Shown one piece after another: positions 11,985-27,000 of a DNA stretch of 64,000 bases. Numbering within the stretch: position 1 is the stretch's first letter; the number at the start of each line of letters is the position of its first letter. This DNA is from Mytilus edulis (taxonomy: Eukaryota; Mollusca; Bivalvia; Mytilida; Mytilidae): assembly GCF_963676685.1 (NCBI RefSeq), contig NC_092345.1:30341585-30405584 (forward strand), given 5' to 3'. Made by a program: the position numbers and the translations under genes. The notes below the pieces were generated by a model that was given only the letters and a program-made list of their open reading frames with translations, did no database searches and had not been told where the DNA came from.

Positions 11985-12046
11985 TCAGTTGCTTACAGTT
12001 TTCAAATCTTCCAAGAAACCTTCAGGTGTTAATAAATGAGTAGCAC
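11985..12046 (-). CDS. unc-18: unc-18 coding exon 15 (stop codon)
   Basis: This 62-nt coding end reads [20 protein letters not shown] and stops at TGA. It matches the vertebrate carboxyl end STHILTPQKLLDTLKKL, with a shorter tail. The acceptor is TTTTTTACTAG. Confidence 0.93.
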
Positions 12047-15000
12047 CTAGTAAAAAAAGAAAACAAATTATTTCATAAAGATTGATTGATTGGTGTCTAA
12101 CACCACTTTCAGAACTATTGGCTGCTTTGTTACTGTTAAGTTTTTATTGGTTGAGAAAGCCAAAGCACCTTTTGGCCAAAAAACTGACAATTCTTGTCAA
12201 TTAAGATTTGAGTTGAATGCAAAAGCCATGTGCCAAGTTTGAACTTATAACCCAATGTTGACAGGCTAGTGAACTACTTAAGCCACTTAGCCATTGAGTT
12301 CCCTGGTGTCATAAAGAGAACACACACACACACACATATATTCAACAAGAGTTCACATATTGAAATGTATTGACTGCTTCACATATAATCATCAAACTTT
12401 ATGTTGAAAGATTGTAAGATCATGGACTAACTGCAGTTATAACAATATCATGAGACTGGATTTTATGATAGTGTATTTTGAAGGGAATTTTTGTGTGCCT
12501 TAACATAAATCAGAATTTCATATGAAAAAGCAGGGTTCCCACTAAGGCGAGTCCATGAGTCCTGGACTCGTCAAAATCTGTCTGGACTCACCATTTTCAA
12601 AACTGGTGAATCCACAGATGCATCAAGATTGAAATATTTTATTTAAACTGAACACAGATAAACACAAATATCATCATTTAATAGCAAAAGTTTAAAAGTG
12701 ATCTGAATTTAATGTCATTTCATTGCTCTGTTAGGAAAACGAGACTGAAATATTACATTATATTGCAATAAGATATTTTCTTCTTGCTGTTGGACTCATC
12801 ACGGCAAAAAATGAAAAGTCCCTGGACTCTCCTTTAAAAATACTTAGCGAGAACCCTGGAAAAAGTGAGAAGGGCAAGTCAATTCTTAGATATCCCAAAT
12901 ATTGTACATCATAACTCTTTTTAAAACAGTACAAGAGTTTTGTCCCTTCCTTTAATATTTACAGAATGGTGTCACATAGTAATACATAACCAATACTAAC
13001 CTATTAAAACTTCCCAGTTTTTACATGACTGTGTCACTTGGTATGCTGTTCTCATTTCAGCATAGGAACAACCTCCCATGATAAAGATGATCAGTCTTGG
13101 TCCACTCTTGTAGCTTGGGGGAACTTTTTCTTTGTGCCAAACCCCATACCTAGCACTACTGTAATAACAAAACAAATTAACTATTAGTATGAAGATATCA
13201 CTAATACTAAAATCATTTCAAAATGAATTGGCTGAAATGAAGAGATACACATTTTGACCACCCAAAAATGAACAAGTACACACTATCTGTGTTATTTTTA
13301 ACTTCTATATCATTTGGTCTCTGGTGGACAGTTGTCTTAATGGCAATCATACCACATCTTTTTATCTTATATAATGTCCAATCTTTTCCTCATTGTAATA
13401 CAAACTAAAACATTTTTTAAAAGAAATTATGTTATTTATTACAAAAATTAACAATAAGATGTCAATAGTATGTTGCACAGTGGTAAGTGGGCAGTATCTG
13501 AGGACACACTTTGAAATATTTTGGTTTGCCTAAGCACTACCAAGAGGTAGAGACAGAAGGTAGGTAGGTAGGCATTTTCTTTTCCTCTTTTTGTAAAGAG
13601 AAATTGAAGTGAAAAATATTTTTTAGTCTTCATGTCTATCTGAATAAAGAAAACTTTTTCACATTTGGACAATAAAATATATTTAGTAGGCAGCTATTTT
13701 GGGGGGTTGGTAGGGTTAGGGAAAACAAACATATTCTTTTTTATAGCCTGATATGATTGTAACAATGACATTTGACTAGGATGAACTTATTTGATGTTAA
13801 AATTACATTATAGTCTAGAATTATCAATATAACACAGTAACTGTCCAGTAATTGTCACATGACATTAATTACTGAATTATATTTTTTCCAAATTTATTCA
13901 AAGAATTCTATCATTAGTCCAAAGGACAACTTTTTAATCACTTGCGGAAAAATTGTGATATCAATTGTTAGAGTTTATGAAGAAAATAAATCACTGCAAA
14001 TTTAACAGTATAATCAAAAATCTATTTTTTATTTATTATTTTTATAGATCTATATAAATCATAAAACTTATTATTTGAAAAATAATAACTCCCAATCTAT
14101 ATTAATGGTACTATCAATGTTTTGCAATTGGCAACCCAAAAAATCAATTTCATATATTTTAATCGGTGCACATTAACATTTAATACAAAGTACTTTTGTC
14201 AATTAAGTTTCCATTTCTATCTAAGCTGTAGGTGATTTTGTATTGATAAACTTTAGTAACAGACAGACTAAAGAAAAACAGTAGATTTGCAAGTATACAC
14301 ATTGTTACAAAAATAATCTACAAGTTAAAAGTTTATTTCCTGGAAAGGAAGAAAAATTCCAAATTCATCTAAGGGCTATTCCAGAAAAAAATGTATGGGG
14401 GAGTTGGAAGGCACATTGTATTAATAATTACATGGGTGATGGGTATCAGAGCAACTTTTCACACTATAATGCACTATAATTCTCAATTACAATTGTCTGG
14501 GTGGTGGGTGCTGACAAAAACTGCCTTCCAACCCCCCATACATTTTTTTCTGGAATAGCCCTAAGAAAATTTCATAATTGCTTAATGCTACAAACAATTC
14601 TAAAGTACAAATATATATAGAAAATATTTCGTACTTTAAATTGAAAAAAATACATCAAAACTTGCTCCAAGGAACACTTCTCATTATATCATCTTATTAT
14701 ATCATCCCAGATAATTAGATTTATAGTCAGCTGATGTTCCTTCCAAGATAGATCAATAACCTTTGCTCTACTTAGCCAAAGGGGTGTAGATCTTAAACTA
14801 GACAGGAGTTTCTATGTATGCGGATTCCCTTGGATTGTGGGACAATGCCTTTCTCTTTTATTTTTAAAACCGGTTTCCTCTGGGGACCAACTGGTCAATT
14901 TTGTCTAACATAACATCATGTACTTTGTAATAAATCTGATCAGTTCTAATGGTTTTTTTATTTGTAACAAAATCATGCTTTTTTTCCGACTCAGCAAATC

Positions 15001-18000
15001 AATACAGAAGGTATCAATTTCTATTTCAATCATTTCTTAACTTTAAACAATTATTATTAACTCTTGGGTTAGTTAATTAGAATCTAATTGTATCAGCTTA
15101 GAAAGGCTTAGTCATATATAGCTAAAATTTGACAATTTAAATAAATGCCATCAAGAATTTGAGTCTTTATATAATTTTCAAGATAAAATACCAAATTTGT
15201 AATTTACCCGGTTTCCCCCTATGTTCTATGTTCTATTTTTTAGCCATGCCAGTCATTTCGGTTGGTCAGCATGGCTGACAAGCATAATTGTTCACCTAGA
15301 TACCCCAAGGATGATTGTGGCTAAAGTTGGTTCAAATTGGCCCTGTTGTTTGAACTTCTTTCAAGGGAGAAGATTTATGTAAAATTAAGACATCAGATGG
15401 TGATGGACGACAACACCAATAGATGACAAGTAATGAGGAGCTAGCAATTAAACAAATGATGATCTGGATTAAAAATTTAATTTTTTATCTTTCAGTGTCA
15501 GTGATAAGGCAAGAATAGCCAGGTCAAGTCAAGAGTCACTAATCAAATAAGAGTCAATAGATAAAGAATGTTCACCTAATATATCAGTAGAAATAAAACT
15601 TTCTTGCGTTGGAAAGCAGATGATTTTTATATTGGAATCAATGCCCTTTACCATTAGGCATCAAACAGCCATTTAAGCATGTTAAGGCTACTGTTAGGGT
15701 CAAATTGGTTAAAAATATCATTATTGTGATTCGTCAGAGGTCTCGAATAATTATTGTTTCTGTTATTTTTGGAACAATTTTAACGTGATTCATCAAAATC
15801 AGTCTTTTTTATCTTCTAAATGAAAGTGTCATTTCATCGGCATGCACCACAAATTACTGTTAACGTCATTGTACAAGAATTTTTACCATTACAACTCCCT
15901 TTTATGCAACACTGAAAATGTAATTTCTCTGATAATGGACTTCTTTCTCATGAAATAGAACGATAGTGGTTTGGTGGCATTGCACCTCATGTTTCACACT
16001 TATGAACTGTATTTTCTGGTATTAATTTGTTAACAAATTTACCTTATTGTAGGTTTATTAAATCCTCCTGATCTTGGAGCACCACCAGAGAGGAATGGAA
16101 ACTGTCTGTTATCCAACTTTTCTTCAACAGCATCCTAAAAATAAAAGTTGAACCAACTATAATTTCCCGTAAAAACTTCTTCATCATGAAAAGCTGACAA
16201 AACCACAAGTTTTAATACGTTAGGAACAAAACGTGCAAGCTCACTCAAAGATAGGAGTACAATATATTATCAGAGGTCTGCATTCATGTTTCTTTGAGGG
16301 TTACATTTCAGTAAAATGAAACTAACTGACTTGAAAACTATAATAAAATCTTCCCATTTTGCACAGTAAGGGCATTTCAGACTTCAAATTTTTCTATTAG
16401 AAATTTTGTGTAAGGGCATTTCAGACTTCAAATTTTTCTATTAGAAATTTTGTGTAAGTTTATCTTCTTGGAATCAACTAACTTAGATTAAACCATATCA
16501 TGCAGTACTGTAAAATTCTAAACTCGTACATTGCCAACAAGTTTGTCAAAAAAAGTCTGTTGCACTGGTGTCTAACTGTCAAAAAATTTATATGTATGTT
16601 GATGCTGTCTCCTTGATGTACAAACCAGATATATTACCAATAAATATTTTTTGTATTTTTAATTGAAATGACAGTATTTTGATTGTTTCAAGAATTATAA
16701 GTATGGATTGTGTGATAAAAATCTGAGTTTCTAAGTTGGATCGTCCACATACACATCTAAGACTCATCAGCATTATTTTTTTCACACCCATTTTATATTA
16801 AGAACAGCATATTTTAATGTTGCTGTACAAACTATGTTTCTTTATTTCCTCTGCTTTATATTTTTATAAAATAAAATTTCTATTTGTAATATTGCCTCAA
16901 ATTTAACTTTATACGAATGAATATTAAATAAATAGTTACCTCCATAATATCTTTGATGTATGGCGTCCACCGAGACATCTGATAGGCACCTTCTATTTGT
17001 TTTTTCCTGTTAAATGGCTGATAAGGTTGTGATGCCTTCTTTCTGCCACCCTGTATAAATATAACAATGTACATAAAATAGATACAGATGGTGTGCATTT
17101 TTCACTGTTACTTGGTAAAAGGGGGACAACTCTGGTTAAGAACATTAAAATCACTAGACTGTGAACTGTCTTTTCCATAGTTTGTATGAAAGACAGTTTA
17201 GATGACATATCTGGAAAAAAAAGTAATTACAACCAATGTATTACTGCAATTCAGTAAATATGCTTAAATGTAAAAAAAATAAAAAAGGGCAAACTTAGTA
17301 AATCCACATCAAAGAAAAGTTAAATACAAAGGGAACAAGAAAGGTGATCATTACAATCCCTCTGTACAATACCATGCATATTTAAAATCATTGTTTTTAG
17401 AATGTCAAATCTTAAATATCATGAATCACAAAAAGAAACTTGCACCAAACTTAAATATTTTCTGATCAAGAATTTTTTTACCAAGGATAAGGTCACTAAT
17501 TTAAGAATGTCTTATTTTTAAATGCTCATAAAAAGTACATTTAGAAACAAACAACTGGTTCAAGAAAATCTTCAAGATGCATGACCTAAGCTCTGGAGAA
17601 CAAGGAGTTATTAACTTTCACATTGTCAATAAATTCCACGCTCAGTCAATAATATAAGGTTGCTTTTCCTAGGAGACTTGATAATAAAAATAAGCATACC
17701 CACTGAAGGTGAATTCTTACATCAATTAATTTCTATGCAATTATTAACTATAATAAAATAATTATTTATTATTATTTTAATTTAAATGAATTGTTTGAAG
17801 ATCTCTTTTTTTTTCAAGTTTTGAAATTGATAAATACATGTACATGTGACTTGATTAAAATGTCTTCAACTTATTCTATCAGATTAAAAAAAATACCCAT
17901 ATTTAACAGTTCAGACAAAGGTCAAGTGATTTATCCCAAAATGAATAATCTGTGCTTAGATATAAGATGTGATAATGAGACAACTCTCCATCATATTCAC

Positions 18001-21000
18001 AATTTATAAAAGTACTGTCTTCAACACAGAGTCTTATATTCTTTATATTCTGGCTGGAATATTTGAACTCCACAATCAAGCACCACAAAGGTTTAAAATA
18101 AAATGGCTGCTAAGTGTTATCTCCAGGAAAATCATGACATCTTGTTCATTACACATTGAAACAAAACAGCTAGAAATTATTTTAAATTTTTATATTTTGT
18201 TAAAATATTTAAGTTAAAAAAGATGTTCTAACTTAAATGTTGCACACATAAATGTTAAAATATAGTTTTTTATTGTTAGTCTCAATTAACATTTAGTGTT
18301 ATTACAATAAACTTTTTTACTGTATAATACAACAAATGGATGATTTAACGTCCTTGACTGGCTATACAGCCCTTGCACGGTCAGTACTGTATAATGACTA
18401 AGTCTTCACAACAGGCTAATACTAACTATTTGCCATGCTATATCCTGCTGTATCCCTATATATCAGCAAAATACATAAAAAGGCTGCATAGAAATAAGCA
18501 AACAAAAATGTTTTGCAACAAAAAACACAGAAAGGTGAGATAAAAGCATCTACATTATGGAATCAGTCAGCCTTGAACATTTCATAAGGCCCAGTATTTA
18601 AAAGTAGTGATTTGTGAAATAAAAGGTGTTTAGATCATCTTATATTAGTCAACAATCATTCTTAGGGCTGTACGAGAAAATACTATGTCGCCCTCAAGGA
18701 CAGCACTTTTTTTTAAACACCAACCACCCACAGAAATAACAAGAATGTGTCTCCAATCCACAGATGGCCCATCCACACTATCATTTTCTATGTTCAGTGA
18801 ACCATGAAAATGGGGGGGGGGGGGGAATCTCTAATTTGGCATTAGAATTAGAAAGATCATATCATAGGGAACATGTGTACTAAGTTTCAAGTTGATTGGA
18901 CTTCAACTTCCTCAATAACTACCTCGACCAAAAACTTTAACCTGAAGCGGGACAGACGGACAAACGGACAGACGATCAGATCAACGAACAAATGAACAAA
19001 CAAACGGACGCACAGACCAGGAAACATAATGCCCATAAATGGGGCATAATAAATGGGGCATAAAAATAATAAGAACAGCACTCCCTATGCATTTTGGTAT
19101 TTCAAATACAACCACTCACATCATAATAAGAAAAATTGCCTTCCTGGGGGGACATAGTATTTTCTGAATCAGCCCTTACAAAGTAGTTTGGTCATTAATG
19201 ACACCATTTAGCATAAGGCTGTTCATACTGATCAAAGATATTGGTTATCCTATCAAAAAAGATTTAATTTCTAGAGTTTTATATTGATATTATAATGCAT
19301 TGACAGATTTCACGGAGTTACAACACAACACAGAAAACATAAATTAAGTGACAGAAAAGACGAAAAGACAAAGCAGAGAGGAGGATACAGGAAGTTTAAG
19401 GAAGGGCGACAAATCCAATCTGATTAATCCCTTTCAATGTGAACTCTTGACTACATCACCCATAATTTATAAATAACTGCCCTGTAATTAAATTATTAAT
19501 TGTATTTAGATGCTTTCGTTACCTATGCTCCATTCAGTGCGTTTATAGGCTTAGTCTTTTTATACAGACACAGTCACTCATTACCTAAAGTTTGAAATAT
19601 ATTGGATTGATTTCGGGGTTTTTTTTTTCAGTGCGTTCTTGTTTGCCATGTCTTCCGTTATATATATATATATATAAATTGTGTTACTTCTAAAATGGCA
19701 TCAGCCATGATTCTCAATAGAAAACATGAAACATTGTCACTTTTGCATTGGAATATAACTCAAGACCGCATTCCCTGTTCAAAGTAAAATCTCTTTTAGT
19801 CTTTACCAATTGAGTTAATTAATAATTAGTAAAAGAAGAACTGCCATAGCTTATATGATAACAATAAGTATGGCTAAGTATGCAACACTCAAGGGAAGCC
19901 ATCTTGCAAAATTATAAGTCTGTCACCTCAAGAATCATCAAACCATTTGAACACTGACTGTTTTTACAGACAATTAAGAATTGATTCAAAGCTGACTTTG
20001 TTTTTTTTGTGAAATTTAACTATGAGAGGCTATTTTTGTGACAATATTATCCAGAATTATGTGCAAGGCAAGGAGAATCATATGTCATGTAAACGAAAAT
20101 TAAGCAATTCTATTTGTAAAGGGGCATAAGTCTAGAACAGTAAAAGTGATGTCACCAAAATTCAAATTTGATCTGAGTTATGTGGTAATAAGCATTAGGT
20201 AAAAGTTTCATAACATTTTTTCAAGGCAATCTTGAATTACAGCATTGAAATGAAAAATTCAGCAATTTTTCCATTTGTAAAAACAGCATGACAATTTTGC
20301 TAACTAAAGTTTATATGGTAAACATACACATGTTTTCCTTGCTTTAAAATATGTCAAATACAAATACTTCTTAAACATCCATGAATATTTCATAGACTTT
20401 TATTTCAATAGCATTTTAATAAACATAGAGCTCTTGTTAAGATTGTATCAGCCGAACAAATTGTTCAAAAAATAAATATAACAAACAAATAATGATATAA
20501 TGATTTCATTCTCCATTGTTATACATTGTTTGTACAAGGAACCAGTCCATAAACCAGTAGTATAGGAAGCAGGGAACCAGACCGCTGTACCACACATACA
20601 GTAAATAATAAAAAATATTCCCCTAACACAATCAAATGCAACCATACCGCTGTACCACACATACAGTAAATAATAGAAAATATTCCCCTAACACAATCAT
20701 GCCAGATAATGTAAAATCTACATACACTTAATCCCAATGTGTTGGCAATTATGTCTGGATTAACTTCCTGTAACATTGAGATGTATTAATAAAGAAGTTG
20801 AAGGTCAAAGTGCTGCCAATTATGTTTCAATTTGCTTCTCTTAATTGAAGAGGGAAGTCTTATATGTTTACAGATCTTTAATTCAAGTTTTTTTTAACTT
20901 TCAAATAAGTGAAAAATGTAGAGGACCATAACATAATATAAATTCAAGTCATTTAATGAATGGCTATTTTTTATTTTGAATTTATTGAACCATAAAAATG

Positions 21001-24000
21001 ATTTTTGACTCTTCAAATTGAATAATCCGCATCCGCAAAGCGGATTATGTAAAATGTGAAGAGTCAAAAACTAATTTTATGGTTCAATAAATTCAAAATA
21101 AATTATTGCCATTCATTATAAATAAATTTCTATCAAAAATAAGGCTCAAAGAACTTTTTATATTATTTATATTAACAATAACAATGTACACACATGTTGG
21201 CGTATGAATACATAACGTCAGAGTGGGCATGTCGCCATAAAAATTGACAACATTGAAAATAAAACTAATACTTTTTACCAATCAGAAGACAGTAAATACT
21301 TTAAATTTATTTATTTTCACTTTAAATTAAATGTCTGTCTGTGTACATACTCTTAAAAAGTGTAATATAGGTCACCATGACCTTGTTTTGTTCATAGGCA
21401 AGTCAACCTCATCTGTAAAATACAGATGAGTAAGTTCTTAGGAGAGGAAATAGTATTAATCATACAGCATATATTAAATAAAATCAATCCAACCTATTGA
21501 AAAATTAAATTTAAGCCACTAAATCTCTAGCTGGATCCAACACTTAACCAATTAGAATAGTTTACACATCATAGATATCATATACTGTAAATTCAGAAAT
21601 TATTGCATGCATTTAGTGCCTTGATTTTTGAAGAATGGACAACAATGCAAAATGTTTATTGAGATTTTCTAGAAAATCTACATACAGATATATCCATCTA
21701 ATTTAAAATTTGAGTTTCTATTATTGTGATACTCATTAAGTCGCATTATTAGCATTAATATAAATCTTACACTAATTTCTGATTTTAGAGTATAGGCAAT
21801 ATGAATAAGATCATAATACAGTTATAAATAAGTTCTTTTAATTTCATTAAAAGATTAAATTGCAAAAAATTCACAAGTATATTTCAAGAAGCAATATTTA
21901 TCATTCCTATACTTCTACTTCTATTCAGTATTTCTACCATTGGAAAATACCAACAGAGTGCTTAATGCTATTCTACAATGCTTTAACTGTTAGTAGATTA
22001 GTTCAAACACTCTGATAATAACACACATGTTTTAGTGAACACTAAACGAGACCCTATAATTATCATCAAATTATAGTCAAATTGTAAAACACATCAATGG
22101 GTTAACTTTGAATTTAACAAGAATATGTCCATAGTACACGGATGCCCCACTCGCACTATCATTTTCTATGTTCAGTGGACCGTGAAATTGGGTAAAAACT
22201 TTAATTTGGAATAAAAATTAGAAATATCATATCATAGGGAACATCTGTACTAAGTTTCAAGTTGATGTAACTTTAACTTCATCAAAAACTACCTTGACCA
22301 AAAACTTTAATCTGAATTTCGCACTATCCTTTTCTATGTTCAGTGGACCATGAAATTAGGGTCAAAACTATAATTTGGCATTAAAATTAGAAAGATCATA
22401 TCATGGGGAACATGTGTACTAAGTTTGAAGTTGATTGGACTTCAACTTCATCAAAAACTACCTTGACCAAAAACTTTAACCTAAAGCGAACGGACGCACA
22501 GACGGACGAACGAACGAACGGACTCACAGACCAGAAAACATAATGCCCCTCTACTATCGTAGGTGGGGCATAAAAATGATCACACACATTACATGCATTT
22601 AATGATGAGCCTCCTCAGGTTTTTTTTTATTGAGCGATAACTTTGCCATTTTTATAGTAATTATTTGATTATTAATAATCATAGTTTATAAGTTTCATAC
22701 CATTTGGTTGAGGCAAACTAAAGTTAGAGAATGTAAACTAAAAATTTAGCAATTTTTCCAATTGTAAAGAGGCATAATCTATTACGGTTAAAGTGACACC
22801 TCCAAAATTCAACCTTGATCTGTATTTTGAGGTAATAAGCATTGTGTATTAGTTTCATAACATTTGGTTGAGGCAAACCGAATTTATACTATGTATGGGA
22901 CGTACGAATGTACGAAAGTACAGACGGACAAGGGTAAAACTTAATGTCCCCTCTGTAATGACAGGGGCATGACAAAATTTGGTATAACCAGAGGAACAGT
23001 TATCTGTACAACAGGGGAAAAGAATCAGACTAAAAGAAATTGGTAATACTTCTAAAGACGTCAATATTTATAGAGAAAACCACATATATACAGACAGAAG
23101 TGTTAAAAATCCAAATCACACACACATAGAAAAAGGAATAGTTGAACATGTTGAATGTTAGTGTATTAATTGTCATATTCTCAACAAAAATTATTGCATA
23201 CATTATAAACTTGATTTCACTACAAAAAAGATGCCACGCTCCATACCGATTTAAAAATACTGGATTTTTCTGGTTCACCATCCTGAAATCAGTTAAATTT
23301 AGGTATGAAGGACTTCAATATTTTTTATCTAATATTCTTCTTTCTTCCAAAAATACTTTTTCCTCCAATAACTTACACACCAAGTATATAAAACCAAAAC
23401 TTAGTCAAAAGCTCAGGAGGAGTTTTTCTTAGAGTGAAAACTTTTTCTGGACTGTTCAGAAATATTGTATATTTAATAGTTAGTCACTCATATATAAATC
23501 TTTTTATGCTAACTAAAACTGTTAAAAGTCTAAATAATATTACTGAAGCAAAAATGTAAATTTCACCATTTCAAAGAAGAAATTGGTAAACACAATCTTT
23601 TATAAAGCAGAATGTGAATAAGTTAGAATTCACTTGATGATCGGTTAATTAAACCAGCTTATTCAAATAATTTACTTGATAATAAACACTCTCTCAAAAG
23701 CTTTAAAGTGAGGGAAGATGAAAATGGGTAAAGAACTAATAAATAAATAAATTCTGTTATAGTTTTGCATTTGAGGATTACAAGTAAAATTAGAAAATAT
23801 ACCATCACTGCTAAACATGTTTGTTGCAGTTTACAAAATAAAGCCTCAATTCTTATAATCGCTAGGTTTTTAAATAATCAAAAAAATTTTAATAACACAT
23901 TCAAATGAAAGAAATTCCATATCCACTACAACTCTTTTATATTTTTCTGTCATATTTTTCTTTTTTTGTCGAAAAATTTAATTTCAAGGGAAAAGGAAAA

Positions 24001-27000
24001 AGAAAATCCCACATCATTCATGCAACATCTTTTTCTAAGATTTATATCCAAAGATAAAAATTTTTCTACTTTATCGTCATATCCCACAGACCTTCATAAG
24101 TATAATTTCAAACCTTCATTTTTGGGGATTGAGAGAAAAATCAGTATACAATTTTATTGAAAATTTGTATTGCATTGATTACTTATATTTATGGATAACT
24201 TTTACCCACAACAGGGCGGATCCAGTCATTTTAAAAAGGGGGGTTCCCAACCCAGAGTAGAGGGAGGGTTCCAACTATATGCTCCCATTCAAATGCATTG
24301 ATCGGCCAAACCCCCCCCCCCCCTTGGATCCACCAATGCACAACATCTAGGAAATTAAGTATTCCAGGTATACTAATGAATCCACAGTATATCCCATTCT
24401 AAGACATATATCTTAAGTCAAAGTTTATCCCATTAAAATTGTGAATCTAATATTACCTTAATTTTACATCTATTTCTCCCATATTCATGTATTTCATCAT
24501 AGCAGAGCTATTATTAACATTTGCAAAGCCTTGAGAAACTTCAAAGTTCTTTAAAATTCTGATTACATGTGGACACGAGTTAATGAGTTGAAAAATAGGT
24601 AGGAAAGGTAAAACTCTTCATCTCTGCCTTGTTTTGACAAAATAAAAATTGTAAAGCAAAAATTATCCGACCACCAAGACAAAATAGTGCATTCAGAAAA
24701 AGGAGTTTTCAGCCCTTGCCTATTATTAGTGATTTTCTCACCTGGGCTATTGACTGAAATGTCCCGTAACTAGAACAATCATCTAAAATTCCACTCAAGT
24801 TTTTACCTTGGCCCTGTGTGTCGTAGCATGCAAAATTGTATACAAATTATTATTAGTTTTGCAATCAGTGATATTTTTTCTGCTGACAAAATGGCATAAC
24901 AAAAAAATGTTCATACATTTGTTGTATAATTTTTTACATGACCTAATAATAAAAAGTATAATTCTTAATAACTCCTCATCAGTAGTAACTCAAACATCAA
25001 ACAGGTCAAATATTTAATCAAACACAATATCCCCGGAACCCACCAATAATTTGCTGCTAACAGCCCTTTCATTTTGTTTTCCTACCCTTCCTTATCTTCT
25101 TCAGGGCATCCTCCTTTAGAATGACATCACACAGTAAAGCTAATTTTAGAATAAATAAACATCATGGAGAAGACACACAAAAACAAAATAAAACATAGAG
25201 AGTTGAAGGTATAGGAACTAATCAAACAGGATATGATGTGCTTGAAGCATAAACATTTTAAACATTTGATAGAAATCCACGATTTATCTCTTTGAATTTG
25301 CTTTGAAATCAATAAATTAGTTTTCATCATTTTTAGATGCTTCAAAAGGCGTGAGTGAACATAATCATATTGTCATTTTAACAAAGTATTTAATATCTAC
25401 TTTTAAGTGTGTAGAGAACAAAGTCTAGCCTGGTATTTAATAAAACATGTAATATATCTGACCTTGCTCTTTTCATTTTAAAATTATTTGACCTTGCTCA
25501 TTTCATTTTAAAATTATTTGACCTTGCTCTTTTCATTCTAAAATTAGTTGACCTTGCTCTTTCATTTGAATATGAATAAGAAAAGAAGTTGTAGGTGTGA
25601 CTCTTAAATCTAATTTCTAGGATCTATGCAATAAACAGTGCAACTAGTATGGTTGATTTTATCATGTTACCTGTTGGGCTAAATACAGTTTTAACAAAAT
25701 CAAGCTTTGGATTTACAACACCGGTAACTTACATCTTGTACGATCGGTACTCCTAAGTTTTGCATGTTAGTTATAATACACTTCTCTTCCTGAGGAATCT
25801 GTGCATGCTGAACTAACTTGGATAAATTTTCATCTGATATTCCTGTAATCAAAGGTAAAAAATAATGTTAAAATTCATAGGAAAATCCAATCAGCTAGAA
25901 TGACTTCAAAGAGGGGGAATAAAAAGGGTCATAAAATATTTTATTTACCTGTGTAGAGTATAAATTCTGTAAAATATTTCTTAAACACAATAAATTAGGA
26001 CTGTGCCATAATAAAATGCATCCGGCACTATTTTACGACCCTAACTACCCATAATATATAAAAAAAAAAAATTTTACCTATCAAAATTCTGAGGAAAATG
26101 CACCCTCACATTCAATATGAGCGCATCCCATCCAATCATCATGATAAATTATATAAAACCCTTATGAGATGTACGCAATACTCAAGTCAGCCACCCAGAT
26201 TTTTATCTATTTTATATGTAAAACTTTTATACTCTTAGTCTGACAATAAAAAATTAACAATAATAAATAAATAACAAAACAAGAATGTATCCTCAGTACA
26301 CGAATGCCCCACTCGCACTATCATTTTCTATGTTCAGTGGACCGTGAAATTGGGGTAAAATCTCTAATTTGGCATTAAAATTAGAAAGATCATATCATAG
26401 GGAACATGTGTACCAAGTTTGAAGTCGATTGGACTTCAACTTCATCAAAAACTACCTCGACCAAAAACTTTAACCTGAAGCGGGACAGACGGACGAACGG
26501 ACGAACGAACGGACGCACAGACCAGAAAACATAATGCCCCTCTACTATCGTAGGTGGGGCATAAAAAGAAAATAAATAATATTAAAACTTTTCATGGATT
26601 GTATATTAAACCAATTAAATGTTTTCTATTTTACTATTCAACATTTAATGATGGATTTTAGTGTTAGAAAACAGGAAGGTCTATATCAAAGTTCACCATG
26701 CTTTCCTTAATGAAAAAGTACCAAGTATATGACAATTTAAGGTAGTTTGTTTAGTAGTGTGTGTAACTGTACAAGAAGAAAACTGAATAAAGCATAATGA
26801 GGTATGGATCAATGTATCATTAGAGGTGTAACAATTTGTTTACATCTGTCCAATGGCAGAGTTTTGTTTATTCTCCGTAATAGAAACAGGAGTTATTTTA
26901 AACTGAAATAATATCAAACAATTATCTAGTCTCAAATAAGAAGATGCATCTCTATTTTATCCAAATAAACCAACTCTTTCAGATTTGCTCAAAAGTTGCA

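Noticed and set aside
16880..17208. Longer frames around exon 12.
   Set aside because: Only 16940-17050 matches Munc18 and has splice borders; the rest of the frames is intron.
25460..25565. A CRISPR-like array (30-bp repeats).
   Set aside because: The units are contiguous with no spacers, in a eukaryotic intron, so it is a plain tandem repeat.
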